Below, piece after piece: positions 55,305 through 64,000 of a stretch of 64,000 bases of DNA (its first letter is position 1; each line of letters starts with the position of its first letter). The DNA comes from Peribacillus sp. FSL H8-0477. Lineage in GTDB: Bacteria > Bacillota > Bacilli > Bacillales > DSM-1321. The notes under the pieces were generated by a model. It made no database searches and was not told the origin of the DNA. It worked only from the letters and a program-made list of their open reading frames with translations. The stretch is from assembly GCF_038002765.1 (NCBI RefSeq), contig NZ_JBBODE010000001.1, positions 1,302,001 to 1,366,000 on the forward strand, in the 5' to 3' direction. The translations under genes were made by a program, and so were the position numbers.

Positions 55305-57207
55305 CAGCGTAGGTTGGATACCCAGAATGCAGCGGTGCTTGAACACCAGGAATTCGCTGATCAAAATCCCGTCCTCCATAAGGCAGCTCACCAAACGGAA
55401 TTCCGCCTCCCTGCCCTTGTTCACCATTCATCATCTGTTGCTGGCCTCCAAAAGGTTGACCATACGGATTTCTTTGTTGAGGATTCCCAAATGGCTGACC
55501 GTACGGACCCGGCGGACCTCCGAACGGCTGACCATATGGATTCCTCTGCTGGCCTCCGAATGGTTGTTGGCCAAATGGATTTCCTTGCTGACCTCCAAAT
55601 GGTTGCTGACCAAATGGATTTCCTTGCTGACCTCCGAATGGTTGCTGACCAAATGGATTTCCTTGCTGGCCTCCGAATGGTTGTTGGCCAAATTGCATTC
55701 CTTGTTGTGGTCCTGCTTGTTGGCCAAATTGCATCCCTTGTTGTGGTCCTGCTTGCTGGCCGTATTGCATTCCTTGCTGTGGTGCTGCCTGTTGCCCAAA
55801 TTGCATTCCTTGCTGTGGTCCTGCTTGCTGGCCGTATTGCATCCCTTGCTGAGGCCCTGCTTGCTGGCCATATTGCGCGCCTTGCTGACCATACCCTGGC
55901 TGACCTTGACCTCCATATACTGGAGCTTGAGTTACAATGTCTACACTCTCATATTCAACTTCTGTGAAATTCCCATGAAGATTTCCTTGCTGTGGATAAT
56001 AAGACTGATTGCCCGGTTTCATCTTCATGGCATAACTAGGTTGTGGGCCCTTTGGCGTTTTTTTACCACAACCACAATCTGAGCTTTCTTGTTGTGGCTG
56101 CTGCCCATAATAACCTTGGGTAAGGGGCTGTTCTGCCATTGCTTGCTGATAATAGTGCTTTCCTAGACCTGACGACTCATTGGATGACTCCGCTTGACCA
56201 TACTGCCCTTGTGGCATCTGAGCTTGTTGATAATAACCTGGCATTTGCTGCTGACCCGCCTGACTGTATAATCCATAATTTTTTCCCGATGATGACGAGG
56301 AAGATGAAGATTCATCCATCTGATATTGTGCAGTACTCTGCATCGGTTGATAAGATGGCGCTTGCTGATAGGACTGTTCAGGCTGATAATACTGAGGCTG
56401 CTGGTATTGCTGGCCCTGTTGGTATGTTTGAGCTTGCTGATATGGATTAAATTCATTTTCGCACGGCACTTCCTGCATGGCTGGCGTTGGCCAAACTGAC
56501 TGTGGACTAACTCCTGCACTCTGAACATGCCCAAATGCCCAAGGAGGAATTGGTTCACAATATCCGGACCCTGCCATGATTGGTGTAATCGGCACACACT
56601 CTTGCTCTGGTGCGATATATTCAGGTACAATAATTTCTTGCTCTTGTTCTTGTATAATTGTAATTTCTTCCTCAGGACTTTCCTCTAAAACTGGAATTGG
56701 CGGAATCTTAGGCATCGGTGGTGGAATAATCGGTTTTTGAACCGGCTTCGGTGCCTCTTTTACTGGCTTTTGTATATTCATATTCTTCGTCATATTTACC
56801 ATATAATAATTATTTATATCAATTTCAGGAGCAACTGGCTTTGGCATTGGCATTTCTTTCACAATTGGTTTTTCTTTTACGATGATTTGTTCTTTTACGA
56901 TTGGCTGCTCTTTTACTGGCTGTTGTTGAAAAATCGGCGCTTCTTTGACCAGCTGCTGCATGGGTTGCTGCATCGGCTGTTGCATCGGCGCCTCCTTCAC
57001 ACCGTAGTTAATAACTGCACCTTGGTTTGCAACCGATTCTTTTTTCACATTACCCGATGTACCTGGGATCTTTATTTTCATCCCCGGCATCATCATGTCC
57101 GGGTTACTTAACTGTGAATTTAATTGCTTCAGCTCCTCAAAGCTAACGCCGTACTTTTTCGATACTTTCCAAAGCGTATCGCCTTTTTGGACTATATGAA
57201 TCTTCAC
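55285..57207 (-). CDS. safA: SafA-like LysM spore coat assembly protein
   Basis: The protein has 640 residues from GTG at 57207 (GGAGGG nine bases upstream); a longer ATG reading would overlap this site. The N-terminal LysM domain (about 3-48) contains HIVQKGDTLWKVSKKYGVSF and PDMMMPGMKIKIP and should bind the spore peptidoglycan. A Pro/Lys/Glu-rich linker (PMQQPMQQ, KPIVKEMPMPKP) follows, then a Gln/Gly/Pro/Tyr-rich tail. From about residue 440 the tail is made of repeats of the types QAGPQQGMQYGQ and GQQPFGGQQGNPF. SafA directs inner coat assembly. Many false frames run opposite to the repeats. Confidence 0.88.
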   Translation of the reverse strand: MKIHIVQKGDTLWKVSKKYGVSFEELKQLNSQLSNPDMMMPGMKIKIPGTSGNVKKESVANQGAVINYGVKEAPMQQPMQQPMQQLVKEAPIFQQQPVKEQPIVKEQIIVKEKPIVKEMPMPKPVAPEIDINNYYMVNMTKNMNIQKPVKEAPKPVQKPIIPPPMPKIPPIPVLEESPEEEITIIQEQEQEIIVPEYIAPEQECVPITPIMAGSGYCEPIPPWAFGHVQSAGVSPQSVWPTPAMQEVPCENEFNPYQQAQTYQQGQQYQQPQYYQPEQSYQQAPSYQPMQSTAQYQMDESSSSSSSSGKNYGLYSQAGQQQMPGYYQQAQMPQGQYGQAESSNESSGLGKHYYQQAMAEQPLTQGYYGQQPQQESSDCGCGKKTPKGPQPSYAMKMKPGNQSYYPQQGNLHGNFTEVEYESVDIVTQAPVYGGQGQPGYGQQGAQYGQQAGPQQGMQYGQQAGPQQGMQFGQQAAPQQGMQYGQQAGPQQGMQFGQQAGPQQGMQFGQQPFGGQQGNPFGQQPFGGQQGNPFGQQPFGGQQGNPFGQQPFGGQQRNPYGQPFGGPPGPYGQPFGNPQQRNPYGQPFGGQQQMMNGEQGQGGGIPFGELPYGGRDFDQRIPGVQAPLHSGYPTYADESDGY

Positions 57208-57685
57208 GTTGACGATCCCTCCTATGCATATGTCCATACATACTATGAAGAACTAGGCAAAGTGCTAACATTTTTCATGAAAACTTATGCCAAAACTAAA
57301 CCATTTATGCTAAAACGCCCTTAAACAGCCTTTGAAGAATAAAAGAAATTTCATGGAAAGCTATTTACAAAAGGGTTACGTATTAAAGGAATAAGCCTCC
57401 AATCGAGGTATGTGCGGAATTGGCAAGTTTTTGTGCGCTTCAGGACATTTTGTGTGCGGAAACCAGTTATTCTGTGCGCTTCTGACTAGTTTTTGTGCGC
57501 TTCGGGCCTATTCCTGTGCGGAGCAACCTTTCTGAATATGATGGAGGTATTACGGATAAGCTTCCAATCAGCGTTTGTACGGAATTGACTAGTTTATGTA
57601 CACTTCACCTTAAAAATTACTCCATGTCTGAAGATTCCAGCTCGCTATGGTAAAATGAGGGCAATGAGTTGAAGGAGAGATATTT
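57208..57685. other. Intergenic region between safA and niaR, with a 21-bp array
   Basis: The two genes diverge. The region holds the start of safA on one side and the niaR binding site AAGGAGAG on the other; between them is the 21-bp array at 57412-57620. No gene and no hairpin of the 20.0/53.5 kb type was found. Confidence 0.6.
57412..57620. repeat. 21-bp periodic array (GTGCGS and GTACRS units)
   Basis: Units starting GTGCGG or GTGCGC lie at 57412, 57433, 57454, 57474, 57495 and 57516 (21, 21, 20, 21, 21 bases). A second, shorter group starts GTACGG at 57577 and GTACAC at 57598. Before each group stands a related phrase (AAGCCTCCAATCGAGG at 57394 and AAGCTTCCAATCAGCG at 57559). Confidence 0.85.
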
Positions 57686-58228
57686 ATGACTGAACAGAGG
57701 AAGCTGTATGGTGAAGAGCGGCGGAATAAGCTGCTTGAGATTTTGAGGGAGAGCGCGGAGCCTGTGACGGGTAGTGAGTTGTCACGGATGACGCATGTGA
57801 GCCGCCAGGTGATTGTTAGTGATGTTACCTTGCTGAAAGCTAAAAATGAGCCGATTATCGCGACCAGTCAGGGCTATATTTACATGTCTCCGACCAATTC
57901 GAAGCAGTATGAACGGATTATTACTTGCTCACATTCTCCGGAACAGACGGAGCAGGAATTGAATTTACTTGTTGATCTTGGCATTACGATTAAAGATGTA
58001 AAAATAGAGCATCCTGTGTATGGGGATTTGACTGCTTCCATCATGGTCAGCAGCCGTAGAGAGGTGCGTCAGTTCATTCAGCGGATTACTGACAGTAATG
58101 CCTCGTATCTATCCGTTTTGGCAAACGGCGTCCATCTACATACCTTATCCGCGGACTCTGAGCAACATCTTGACGAAGCTGAAGCTGCTTTAAAAGAGGC
58201 AGGATTTCTAATCGACTACATAAGTTGA
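57686..58228 (+). CDS. niaR: Niacin-responsive repressor NiaR (YrxA)
   Basis: This 180-residue regulator has an N-terminal winged helix (RRNKLLEILRESAEPVTGSE, with SRQVIVSDVTLLKAKNE) and a C-terminal 3H domain with conserved His: IEHPVYGDL, the second near TLSADSEQH. It represses NAD biosynthesis and niacin uptake genes when nicotinic acid is present. In B. subtilis it neighbours nifS and the nad operon; no nad genes are seen here. AAGGAG precedes the ATG. Confidence 0.9.
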   Translation: MTEQRKLYGEERRNKLLEILRESAEPVTGSELSRMTHVSRQVIVSDVTLLKAKNEPIIATSQGYIYMSPTNSKQYERIITCSHSPEQTEQELNLLVDLGITIKDVKIEHPVYGDLTASIMVSSRREVRQFIQRITDSNASYLSVLANGVHLHTLSADSEQHLDEAEAALKEAGFLIDYIS

Positions 58229-58231
58229 CTT

Positions 58232-58276
58232 AACCTAAAAGGCCTGTCCCCAAGTTGGAGACAGGCCTTTTAGGTT
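58232..58276. terminator. Bidirectional terminator between niaR and pheA
   Basis: A 17-base-pair stem (AACCTAAAAGGCCTGTC with its complement) closes an eleven-base loop. It serves the two convergent genes and overlaps the last codon of pheA. Confidence 0.9.
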
Positions 58277-59147
58277 AAACCATTTGTGGCTTTCCCACTT
58301 TAAAACTTGGATAGCTGCCTAGAACATTGACTTTACAGCCGAGTGCCTCCATTTCGGACATAGCACCAGGAATAAGAATATCATCCATTTTCCTATCAAT
58401 ATCGATAATGAAAAAGTAATTGCCTAGACCGGTTTTCAATGGTCTTGATTCAATTTTCGTTAAATTGAGGCCACGCCAAGCAAAGGCGGACAACACTTTA
58501 TGGAGTGCCCCGGAACTGTCGACAGGGAGTGTCACCATGAGCGTCGTTTTGTAGCCTTGTTCACTTGTTAAATGGTCATCAAAGCTGACTTCTTGTTTCG
58601 AGACCACGATAAATTTTGTATGGTTATGGCTGTAATCATGGATTTGTCTCTTAGCGATTTTTAAGCCATACACGTCTGCTGCCATTTCATTAGCAATGGC
58701 GGCAATCTTTCTATCCGGATTTTCGCTGACCATTTTAGCAGCAGCTGCAGTTGATGTTGTGCTTTCATAGGGTATGCCCTTCAGCTCTTTATGGAGAAAC
58801 TTATGACACTGAGCGATGGCATGTGAATGAGAATACACAATCTCTGGTTTGAAAGACGGTGTATCATTGTCCGGATGAATCATATAATGCTGTTCAATAG
58901 GAGCGGTAATATCTCCACGAATGGGCAGCTTTGCTTCGTGGTATAAATAATCGATGGTTATATTCACAGAACCTTCAAGTGCGTTTTCAATGGGAACGAC
59001 CGCTACTTCTACTTCCCCGTCATTTACGGCATCCAGGCAATCCGGGATGGTCGACAGGGGCACTTTATAATCATTAGGAAATAGACGGCTTACGGCTATA
59101 TCCGTGAATGTTGCTTTAGGACCCAGAAATGCAATTTGTTTATACAT
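58275..59147 (-). CDS. pheA: Prephenate dehydratase
   Basis: This 290-residue enzyme has the opening IAFLGPKATFTDIA (5-18), VPIENALEGSVNITIDYL (about 56-73), the active-site region ESTTSTAAAAKMV with the TTST element, and a C-terminal ACT domain with LTKIESRPLKTGLGNYFFI that binds phenylalanine. It converts prephenate to phenylpyruvate. GAGGAAGCG precedes the ATG. The pheB terminator lies upstream, so pheA may have its own promoter. Confidence 0.95.
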   Translation of the reverse strand: MYKQIAFLGPKATFTDIAVSRLFPNDYKVPLSTIPDCLDAVNDGEVEVAVVPIENALEGSVNITIDYLYHEAKLPIRGDITAPIEQHYMIHPDNDTPSFKPEIVYSHSHAIAQCHKFLHKELKGIPYESTTSTAAAAKMVSENPDRKIAAIANEMAADVYGLKIAKRQIHDYSHNHTKFIVVSKQEVSFDDHLTSEQGYKTTLMVTLPVDSSGALHKVLSAFAWRGLNLTKIESRPLKTGLGNYFFIIDIDRKMDDILIPGAMSEMEALGCKVNVLGSYPSFKVGKPQMV

Positions 59148-59256
59148 GTATGACGCTTCCTCTCACGGAAAATTTACTGTTTATCTTATGCTATTTTTAG
59201 GACTTTTACAATAAATAAGTTTGAAAATTCACGAAAAATAGATAATTGTACTCTAT

Positions 59257-59293
59257 AAAAAAATGCCCCGCACCATAAGTGGTGGGGGCATTA
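59257..59293 (-). terminator. Terminator after pheB
   Basis: AATGCCCCCACC and the matching GGTGCGGGGCATT pair with one mismatch; the minus strand continues with T residues. Confidence 0.85.
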
Positions 59294-59295
59294 AT

Positions 59296-59745
59296 TTAAG
59301 CTCCTGTGCCAAGTACTTCAACTTTTTCAACAAATTCCATTTGACGAAGGCGTGTCATTAACTCATCTATCGGCATACTCATGCTGCCGGTATTTAATGA
59401 GAGCGTAACGTTTGCACGCCCCTGTAAAGGGATCGTCTGGTGGATGGTCAGGACATTACATCCTGATGAGGCCACTACATGTAAAAGTTCCGAAAGCGTG
59501 CCTGATCGGTCCTCCAGATAGAAAAACAGGGTAACGAGCTGTTCTTTAACGATTGTATGAAACGGAAAAACTGTATCACGGTATTTATAGAAAGCACTTC
59601 TGCTAAGATCCACTTTCTGAACGGCGTCCCAGATCGACTCTGCTCTTCCCCGTTCTATCAGTTCCTTCGCATCTAGTGTTTTCTTCATCGCTTCTGGCAG
59701 CACATCTTCTCGAACCAGGTAAAACTTTTTATCGGTCTTATCCAT
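59296..59745 (-). CDS. pheB: ACT-domain protein PheB
   Basis: The protein has 149 residues from ATG at 59745, after GGAG; an in-frame start three codons earlier has no site. Two parts are seen: an N-terminal region with [20 protein letters not shown] and a C-terminal ACT domain (about 72-145) with [20 protein letters not shown]. It is called a chorismate mutase-like or regulatory subunit in older annotations, but its activity is not established. The order obg-pheB-pheA is conserved. Confidence 0.9.
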   Translation of the reverse strand: MDKTDKKFYLVREDVLPEAMKKTLDAKELIERGRAESIWDAVQKVDLSRSAFYKYRDTVFPFHTIVKEQLVTLFFYLEDRSGTLSELLHVVASSGCNVLTIHQTIPLQGRANVTLSLNTGSMSMPIDELMTRLRQMEFVEKVEVLGTGA

Positions 59746-59795
59746 GCAGCGCACTCCAATCCCTCACCTTGGCACCTAACGCCATTATCTATTCA

Positions 59796-61088
59796 TCAAT
59801 CTACAAATTCAAACTCATACTCAAGAATGCGGACGATATCGCCGTCTATCGCTCCACGTTGACGAAGAACCTCATCGACTCCAAACGAACGGATCTGACG
59901 AGCGAAACGTTTAACGGATTCATCACGAGTGAAATCAGTCATCTTGAAGAGACGTTCAATCTTGAAGCCAGAGACTACGAAACAGCCATCCGGGTCACGT
60001 GTAACATCGAATTCATCCTTTTGTGATACATGCTTGTAAAGAACACGGTGAATTCCGTTATCTTCTGCTTCATCATGATCAAGCGGGAATTCTGGTGTTT
60101 CTTCAATTTTATCTACAATCGCATAAACAAGTTCACGTAGTCCTGAACGATTTACAGAAGAAATCGGGAAAATTGGATAGTCTTCCGTTAACTTTTCACG
60201 GAATGTCTGCAAGTTTTCTTCCGAATCAGGCATATCCATTTTACTAGCTACGATGATCTGCGGACGCTCAAGTAAACGTAAATTATATTCATTTAATTCA
60301 TTGTTAATGGTCAGGTAATCTTCATAAGGGTCGCGTCCTTCAAGTCCTGACATATCGATTACATGGACAATTGCCCGTGTCCGTTCGATATGACGAAGGA
60401 ATTGATGTCCTAGGCCTACGCCTTGTGATGCACCTTCAATTAGTCCTGGTAAATCAGCTAAAACAAAACTACGATGATCTTCCGTTTCAACCATTCCTAA
60501 ATTAGGAACGATTGTGGTGAAATGATAATCCGCAATCTTAGGTCTTGCTGCAGAAACTACAGAAAGAAGCGTTGATTTACCGACACTTGGGAAGCCGACA
60601 AGTCCCGCATCCGCAAGCAATTTAAGCTCCATAGTAATTTCACGTTCTTGTCCAGGTTCACCATTTTCAGCGATTTCCGGAGCTGGATTAGAAGGAGAGG
60701 AGAAACGAGAGTTTCCGCGTCCACCGCGTCCGCCCTTAGCAACAACAGCCCGTTGGCCATGTTCAATAAGATCGGCAAGTACTTCGCCGGTATTTGCATC
60801 TGTAACCACCGTACCCGGTGGAACTTTAACAATCATATCACTCGCATTTTTACCGTGCATGTTTTTAGACATACCGTGTTCTCCGCGTGGTGCTTTGAAA
60901 TGCCGTTGGTAACGGAAATCCATTAGCGTACGCAGTCCTTCTTCTACTTCAAAAATTACATTCGCTCCATTACCGCCGTCTCCGCCAGCTGGACCGCCCA
61001 TTGGTACATATTTTTCGCGGCGGTAGGCAACGACACCGTTCCCACCGTCTCCGCCTTTTACTAATACTTTGACCTGATCAATAAACAT
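59796..61088 (-). CDS. obg: GTPase Obg/CgtA
   Basis: This 430-residue essential GTPase has the glycine-rich Obg domain (1-158, [20 protein letters not shown]), the G domain with G1 [11 protein letters not shown]3 DLPGLIEGA and G4 SKMD, and the OCT domain at the C-terminus. It acts in 50S ribosome assembly and in the stress and sporulation responses. It lies next to spo0B, as in B. subtilis, where the two are cotranscribed. Confidence 0.97.
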   Translation of the reverse strand: MFIDQVKVLVKGGDGGNGVVAYRREKYVPMGGPAGGDGGNGANVIFEVEEGLRTLMDFRYQRHFKAPRGEHGMSKNMHGKNASDMIVKVPPGTVVTDANTGEVLADLIEHGQRAVVAKGGRGGRGNSRFSSPSNPAPEIAENGEPGQEREITMELKLLADAGLVGFPSVGKSTLLSVVSAARPKIADYHFTTIVPNLGMVETEDHRSFVLADLPGLIEGASQGVGLGHQFLRHIERTRAIVHVIDMSGLEGRDPYEDYLTINNELNEYNLRLLERPQIIVASKMDMPDSEENLQTFREKLTEDYPIFPISSVNRSGLRELVYAIVDKIEETPEFPLDHDEAEDNGIHRVLYKHVSQKDEFDVTRDPDGCFVVSGFKIERLFKMTDFTRDESVKRFARQIRSFGVDEVLRQRGAIDGDIVRILEYEFEFVD

Positions 61089-61147
61089 GCAATCACTTCC
61101 TTGTTTTCTGTATGTAACCTTGATGCATTACATATATTTTTACCACT

Positions 61148-61684
61148 TTAAATCTTCATATCCAACGTAAATACAACACATGTTTCAGTAAATTCCGATG
61201 ACACATGCTCTAGTTTATCCAGCGGCTGGGAAAGCAAACGCATAAGTGAATCATCTTCTTTGCGGCTTCCCTCTAAGTCAAAGGAAAAACGAATATTCTT
61301 TGCATTTGTTTCAAAGATAGAAACGGTAAGCACATTTTCACTATACCCATCCAGCGATTCGTTCAAGATAGCAAATAATTTACGTGTCCAGGCTGTTATT
61401 GTTTCATCGAGATTTGAACAGCCTTTTATGGTATCAATGACCTCGAACTCACAGCGGAAAGCACAGGGCTGCCAATTTGCCGTCATAAGAAGTTCACCGA
61501 ATTGCGGCATTTTCAAATTGGACAGCCTTGCTTCATGCTGAGATTCAATAATGATTTCTTCAATAATGGCCCGTGCACGATCACTTCTCTCGAGTTCCAG
61601 GTTCCCTTTAATTAACTGAATCTTATTGAGCCAATCATGTCGTGAGTGGCGTAGAATTTCTACGGTCGTCCATTCATTATCCAT
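61148..61684 (-). CDS. spo0B: Sporulation initiation phosphotransferase Spo0B
   Basis: The protein has 178 residues from ATG at 61684, after TAGGAG at eight bases; an ATG 18 bases earlier is part of that site. The N-terminal helix has ILRHSRHDWLNKIQLIKGNL (about 10-29), which contains the phosphorylated His of the phosphorelay. The C-terminal domain is a reduced ATPase-like fold. Spo0B passes phosphate from Spo0F to Spo0A. Confidence 0.92.
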   Translation of the reverse strand: MDNEWTTVEILRHSRHDWLNKIQLIKGNLELERSDRARAIIEEIIIESQHEARLSNLKMPQFGELLMTANWQPCAFRCEFEVIDTIKGCSNLDETITAWTRKLFAILNESLDGYSENVLTVSIFETNAKNIRFSFDLEGSRKEDDSLMRLLSQPLDKLEHVSSEFTETCVVFTLDMKI

Positions 61685-62050
61685 TTCATTAACTCCTACC
61701 ATTCAATAGAACATTCCATACGCTCTATCATGTCAGATGATTTCTTTAGTATATCAAAAAAAGCTAGAAGGTAGAATAGAGTAATCTCCCTCTAAAACAT
61801 GAAAGCCATCGTCCAAAGGACCCGTTTCGGCACAAGAGTGCTTTGGACGATGGCAGAGCAAAGTCATCTAGGATGTAAAAAATTAAAATAGGAGCATAGA
61901 CGTTTTTGGGAGACAATAAAAAAGAAAAGCCCTGACTCCTTCCTTTTCACACATATGTAGCAAAACATTCATACGAACGAGCTGCCGCAATATATTGTGT
62001 TCAATAGAAGGAGCCGGACCCTATAAACCAGCTTCTAAAAGAAAGCTGTA
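61685..62050. other. Spacer between rpmA and spo0B
   Basis: No gene is seen. The region contains a 14-base inverted repeat (61805-61854). A weak hairpin CAGCTT/AAGCTG (62029-62048) just after rpmA has little T tract and may be a poor terminator. The spo0B promoter should be here, but was not found with confidence. Confidence 0.5.
61805..61854. repeat. Inverted repeat in the rpmA-spo0B spacer
   Basis: GCCATCGTCCAAAG and its exact complement are separated by 22 bases. There is no T tract on either side, so it is not a standard terminator. Confidence 0.8.
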
Positions 62051-62353
<303 letters not shown>

Positions 62354-62686
62354 CTATTGTCTGAGGATAATTTTCATGTATTTTCCATAATCACGTTCGA
62401 TAGTCTGTAATGATACAAGCATCCCGTCCAACAACAGCTGAACCTTTTCCCGTGATGATTCTGAAATATCTTCCGGAATCACACAGTTCAGGTAGCCGCC
62501 TTGTCCGCTCTGCTTAATCTCAGGTTTTACATCCGTTAAGGACATAACTGCATTAACAGCCCCGAAGGTAACTGCCGATACACCTGCACATACAATATCA
62601 GAACCTTTTTTAGCAAAATCAGCATGTCCACTTAAGGTGAAGGAATGAATCCGTCCTTGAGCGACATCGAAAGTTATCTTTATCAT
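62354..62686 (-). CDS. prp: Ribosomal-processing cysteine protease Prp
   Basis: This 110-residue enzyme (YsxB) has the catalytic pair His in LSGHADFAKKG (near 20) and Cys in DIVCAGVSAVT (near 33). It removes the N-terminal extension of L27 during assembly. Its position between rplU and rpmA is conserved in Firmicutes. Confidence 0.95.
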   Translation of the reverse strand: MIKITFDVAQGRIHSFTLSGHADFAKKGSDIVCAGVSAVTFGAVNAVMSLTDVKPEIKQSGQGGYLNCVIPEDISESSREKVQLLLDGMLVSLQTIERDYGKYMKIILRQ

Positions 62687-62694
62687 ATTCAGCC

Positions 62695-63003
62695 TTATGC
62701 GTTAATTTCGCCGATAACGACTTTAGTATAAGGTTGACGATGACCTAGCTTTCTATGATAGTTCTTCTTCGCTTTGTAACGGAATACAGTGATTTTCTTT
62801 TGCTTCCCTTGTTTTTCAACAGTACCTGTTACAGTAGCGCCTTCAACTAGAGGAGCTCCAACTTTCACGTCTTCACCGCCTACGAATAAAACTTTGTCAA
62901 ATGTAACAGTTTCGCCTGCTTCAAGGTTTAATTTTTCAATATAAACCGTTTCGCCAGCTGCTACTTTAATTTGTTTACCGCCAGTTTCAATAATTGCGTA
63001 CAT
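62695..63003 (-). CDS. rplU: 50S ribosomal protein L21
   Basis: This 102-residue protein begins [17 protein letters not shown] and ends with the conserved [17 protein letters not shown] stretch. It binds 23S rRNA with L20. AAGGAGGTG precedes the ATG. Its leader carries the L21 element. Confidence 0.98.
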   Translation of the reverse strand: MYAIIETGGKQIKVAAGETVYIEKLNLEAGETVTFDKVLFVGGEDVKVGAPLVEGATVTGTVEKQGKQKKITVFRYKAKKNYHRKLGHRQPYTKVVIGEINA

Positions 63004-63115
63004 ACTTGCACCTCCTTGGATCTCTCAGACTCGCCAAGCACAGGCGTTTTACGAAGCCGTAAAAACTTTGGAACCTGATTTGAGCGGTTGTAGCACGGGT
63101 GCTACAAACATAACA
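63004..63115 (-). promoter_or_regulatory. Ribosomal protein L21 leader
   Basis: The minus-strand leader contains GTAGCACCCGTGCTAC, a TTTTTACGGCTTCGTAAAA hairpin and GCCTGTGCTTGGC before the rplU binding site. This matches in layout the L21 leader of Firmicutes, thought to let L21 control its own operon. Confidence 0.8.
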
Positions 63116-63165
63116 GTAAAATTTTATCACATATAAAAACCTCTGTCAATCTCATTCCTAGATTT

Positions 63166-64000
63166 TTATTCGTACATCGATTTCGCTTGTTTAAGTTCTT
63201 TGTAGGAACCAAAACGTTTGATTGTATAACTGTTTAGCTGTCCCTCTATATAGGTAACAAGTAATTTCTTCCCAATTAATGCTTCAATCCATTCTCGTCC
63301 TGAATCTTTAACTCCAAGTAAAACGTCAGCTACAGCTTGATTCATCTCAACCCAGACCGCCTCATCTACGCTTCTTCGATGTTCGAACAGTTCACGTTCC
63401 AAGCGGAAAGCAACCGTTTCCGGGCTATCCACTCTTCCAGTCCCTTGGCAGACGGTACACTGATTAGTCAGCTTATCTTGCAGCGACGGGGCTGTACGCT
63501 TCCTTGTAAGCTGAAGAATCCCCAGTTCAGTAAACCCGACAATTTGGACATGTCGGTTATCTTGTTTCATTTCTTTTGTCATGGCTGCAACAATTGCTTT
63601 TCGATGCTTCTCTTCCGTCATATTAATAAAGTCTACTAGAATGATACCTGCTAGATTACGCAATATGATTTGGTGAACCACTTCACTCGCAGCTTCGAGA
63701 TTCGTTTCAAACAATGTCTGCTCTTTTTGTGCTTTGCCGATAAATTTCCCTGTGTTGACATCAATAATCGTAAAGGCTTCCGTTTCTTCTATGATTAATG
63801 AACCGCCATTTGGTAACGGTACCTGTTTTTTCAGTGATTCACTCACTTCCGTTTGGATATGATACTTAGCAAAAAGATCACCAGGACCGGAATCATATGT
63901 AACCGTCCATTCACTATTCTGTTCACCCAGACGCTTTTTCAATTCTTGGCAGCTTTCAAAGTCATCTAAAATAATTTCACCGAACTGTGTAGAAGCAATT
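63166..64000 (-). CDS. rng: Ribonuclease E/G family protein, partial at window edge
   Basis: The last 277 or so residues of the gene are in the window; the frame is open to base 64000 and the N-terminal S1 domain lies beyond it. Visible are the metal-binding Asp motifs IIDVNTGKFIG and LVDFINMTEEKHR, and the zinc-link cysteines as CTVCQGTGRV. RNase G/E enzymes cleave single-stranded RNA and mature 16S rRNA. B. subtilis lacks this enzyme and has spoIVFB at this position. The gene ends 50 bases before the L21 leader. Confidence 0.9.
   Translation of the reverse strand, partial: IASTQFGEIILDDFESCQELKKRLGEQNSEWTVTYDSGPGDLFAKYHIQTEVSESLKKQVPLPNGGSLIIEETEAFTIIDVNTGKFIGKAQKEQTLFETNLEAASEVVHQIILRNLAGIILVDFINMTEEKHRKAIVAAMTKEMKQDNRHVQIVGFTELGILQLTRKRTAPSLQDKLTNQCTVCQGTGRVDSPETVAFRLERELFEHRRSVDEAVWVEMNQAVADVLLGVKDSGREWIEALIGKKLLVTYIEGQLNSYTIKRFGSYKELKQAKSMYE

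Noticed and set aside
55281..56082. Several long open frames opposite and in other frames of safA
   Set aside because: They arise from the low-complexity, stop-poor repeats of the safA tail and have repetitive, biased composition.

Overview
The window looks like the chromosome of a spore-forming member of the Bacillales, most probably Planococcaceae (Sporosarcina-like). This rests on gene content and order, not on a database match. The right half, about 30.0-64.0 kb, follows the Bacillus subtilis order: 6S RNA-aspS-hisS, small yrzK-like gene, amidase, dtd, relA, apt, recJ, lapA-like, secDF, comN, spoVB, a DUF421 gene, yrzE, yajC, tgt, queA, ruvB, ruvA, bofC, a CoxA-like lipoprotein, a CotS-family kinase, safA, niaR, pheA, pheB, obg, spo0B, rpmA, prp, rplU. 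At the right edge an RNase E/G gene sits where B. subtilis has spoIVFB. Sporulation genes (spo0E-like, spoVB, bofC, safA, coxA-like, spo0B) are plentiful. No rRNA, tRNA, CRISPR array, phage or intact transposase was seen.

The left half is more accessory. From 1.27 to 11.41 kb is one tightly overlapped minus-strand operon of eleven genes: an oligopeptide/nickel/heme-type solute-binding lipoprotein, two permease genes (the second fused to an ATPase), a second ATPase, two paralogous cytosolic GATase-like proteins, an FtsE/FtsX-like ABC pair, an exported coiled-coil protein, a membrane-anchored SLH-like protein and an FmdE-like protein. A perfect Fur-type box overlaps the operon's promoter. A second perfect box precedes the LysR-type regulator gene just upstream. 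I infer an iron-responsive uptake system for an iron source (heme or a metal chelate) with a dedicated envelope module; this is the best candidate for an undescribed system. Next come a branched-chain amino acid ABC transporter (13.1-17.7 kb), a pyruvate-oxidase-like enzyme and tcdA.

From 20.9 to 29.4 kb an operon starting with gtaB encodes two glycosyl/glycerophospho-transferases, two paralogous DUF6270/SGNH-like proteins and a membrane-tethered beta-helix protein. It probably makes or decorates a surface glycopolymer, and it lies between the 6S RNA/aspS block and tcdA, which are neighbours in B. subtilis.

Non-coding features include 6S RNA, a T-box leader before hisS-aspS, an L21 leader, many intrinsic terminators, a 468-bp element with inverted ends at the 3' end of the LysR gene, and arrays of exactly 21-bp periodic units at 19.9, 53.2/53.4 and 57.4 kb. 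At 19.8 kb and 53 kb the array is part of a fixed module: a conserved box about 100 bp before the array and a homologous terminator hairpin after it. I know of no description of this module.
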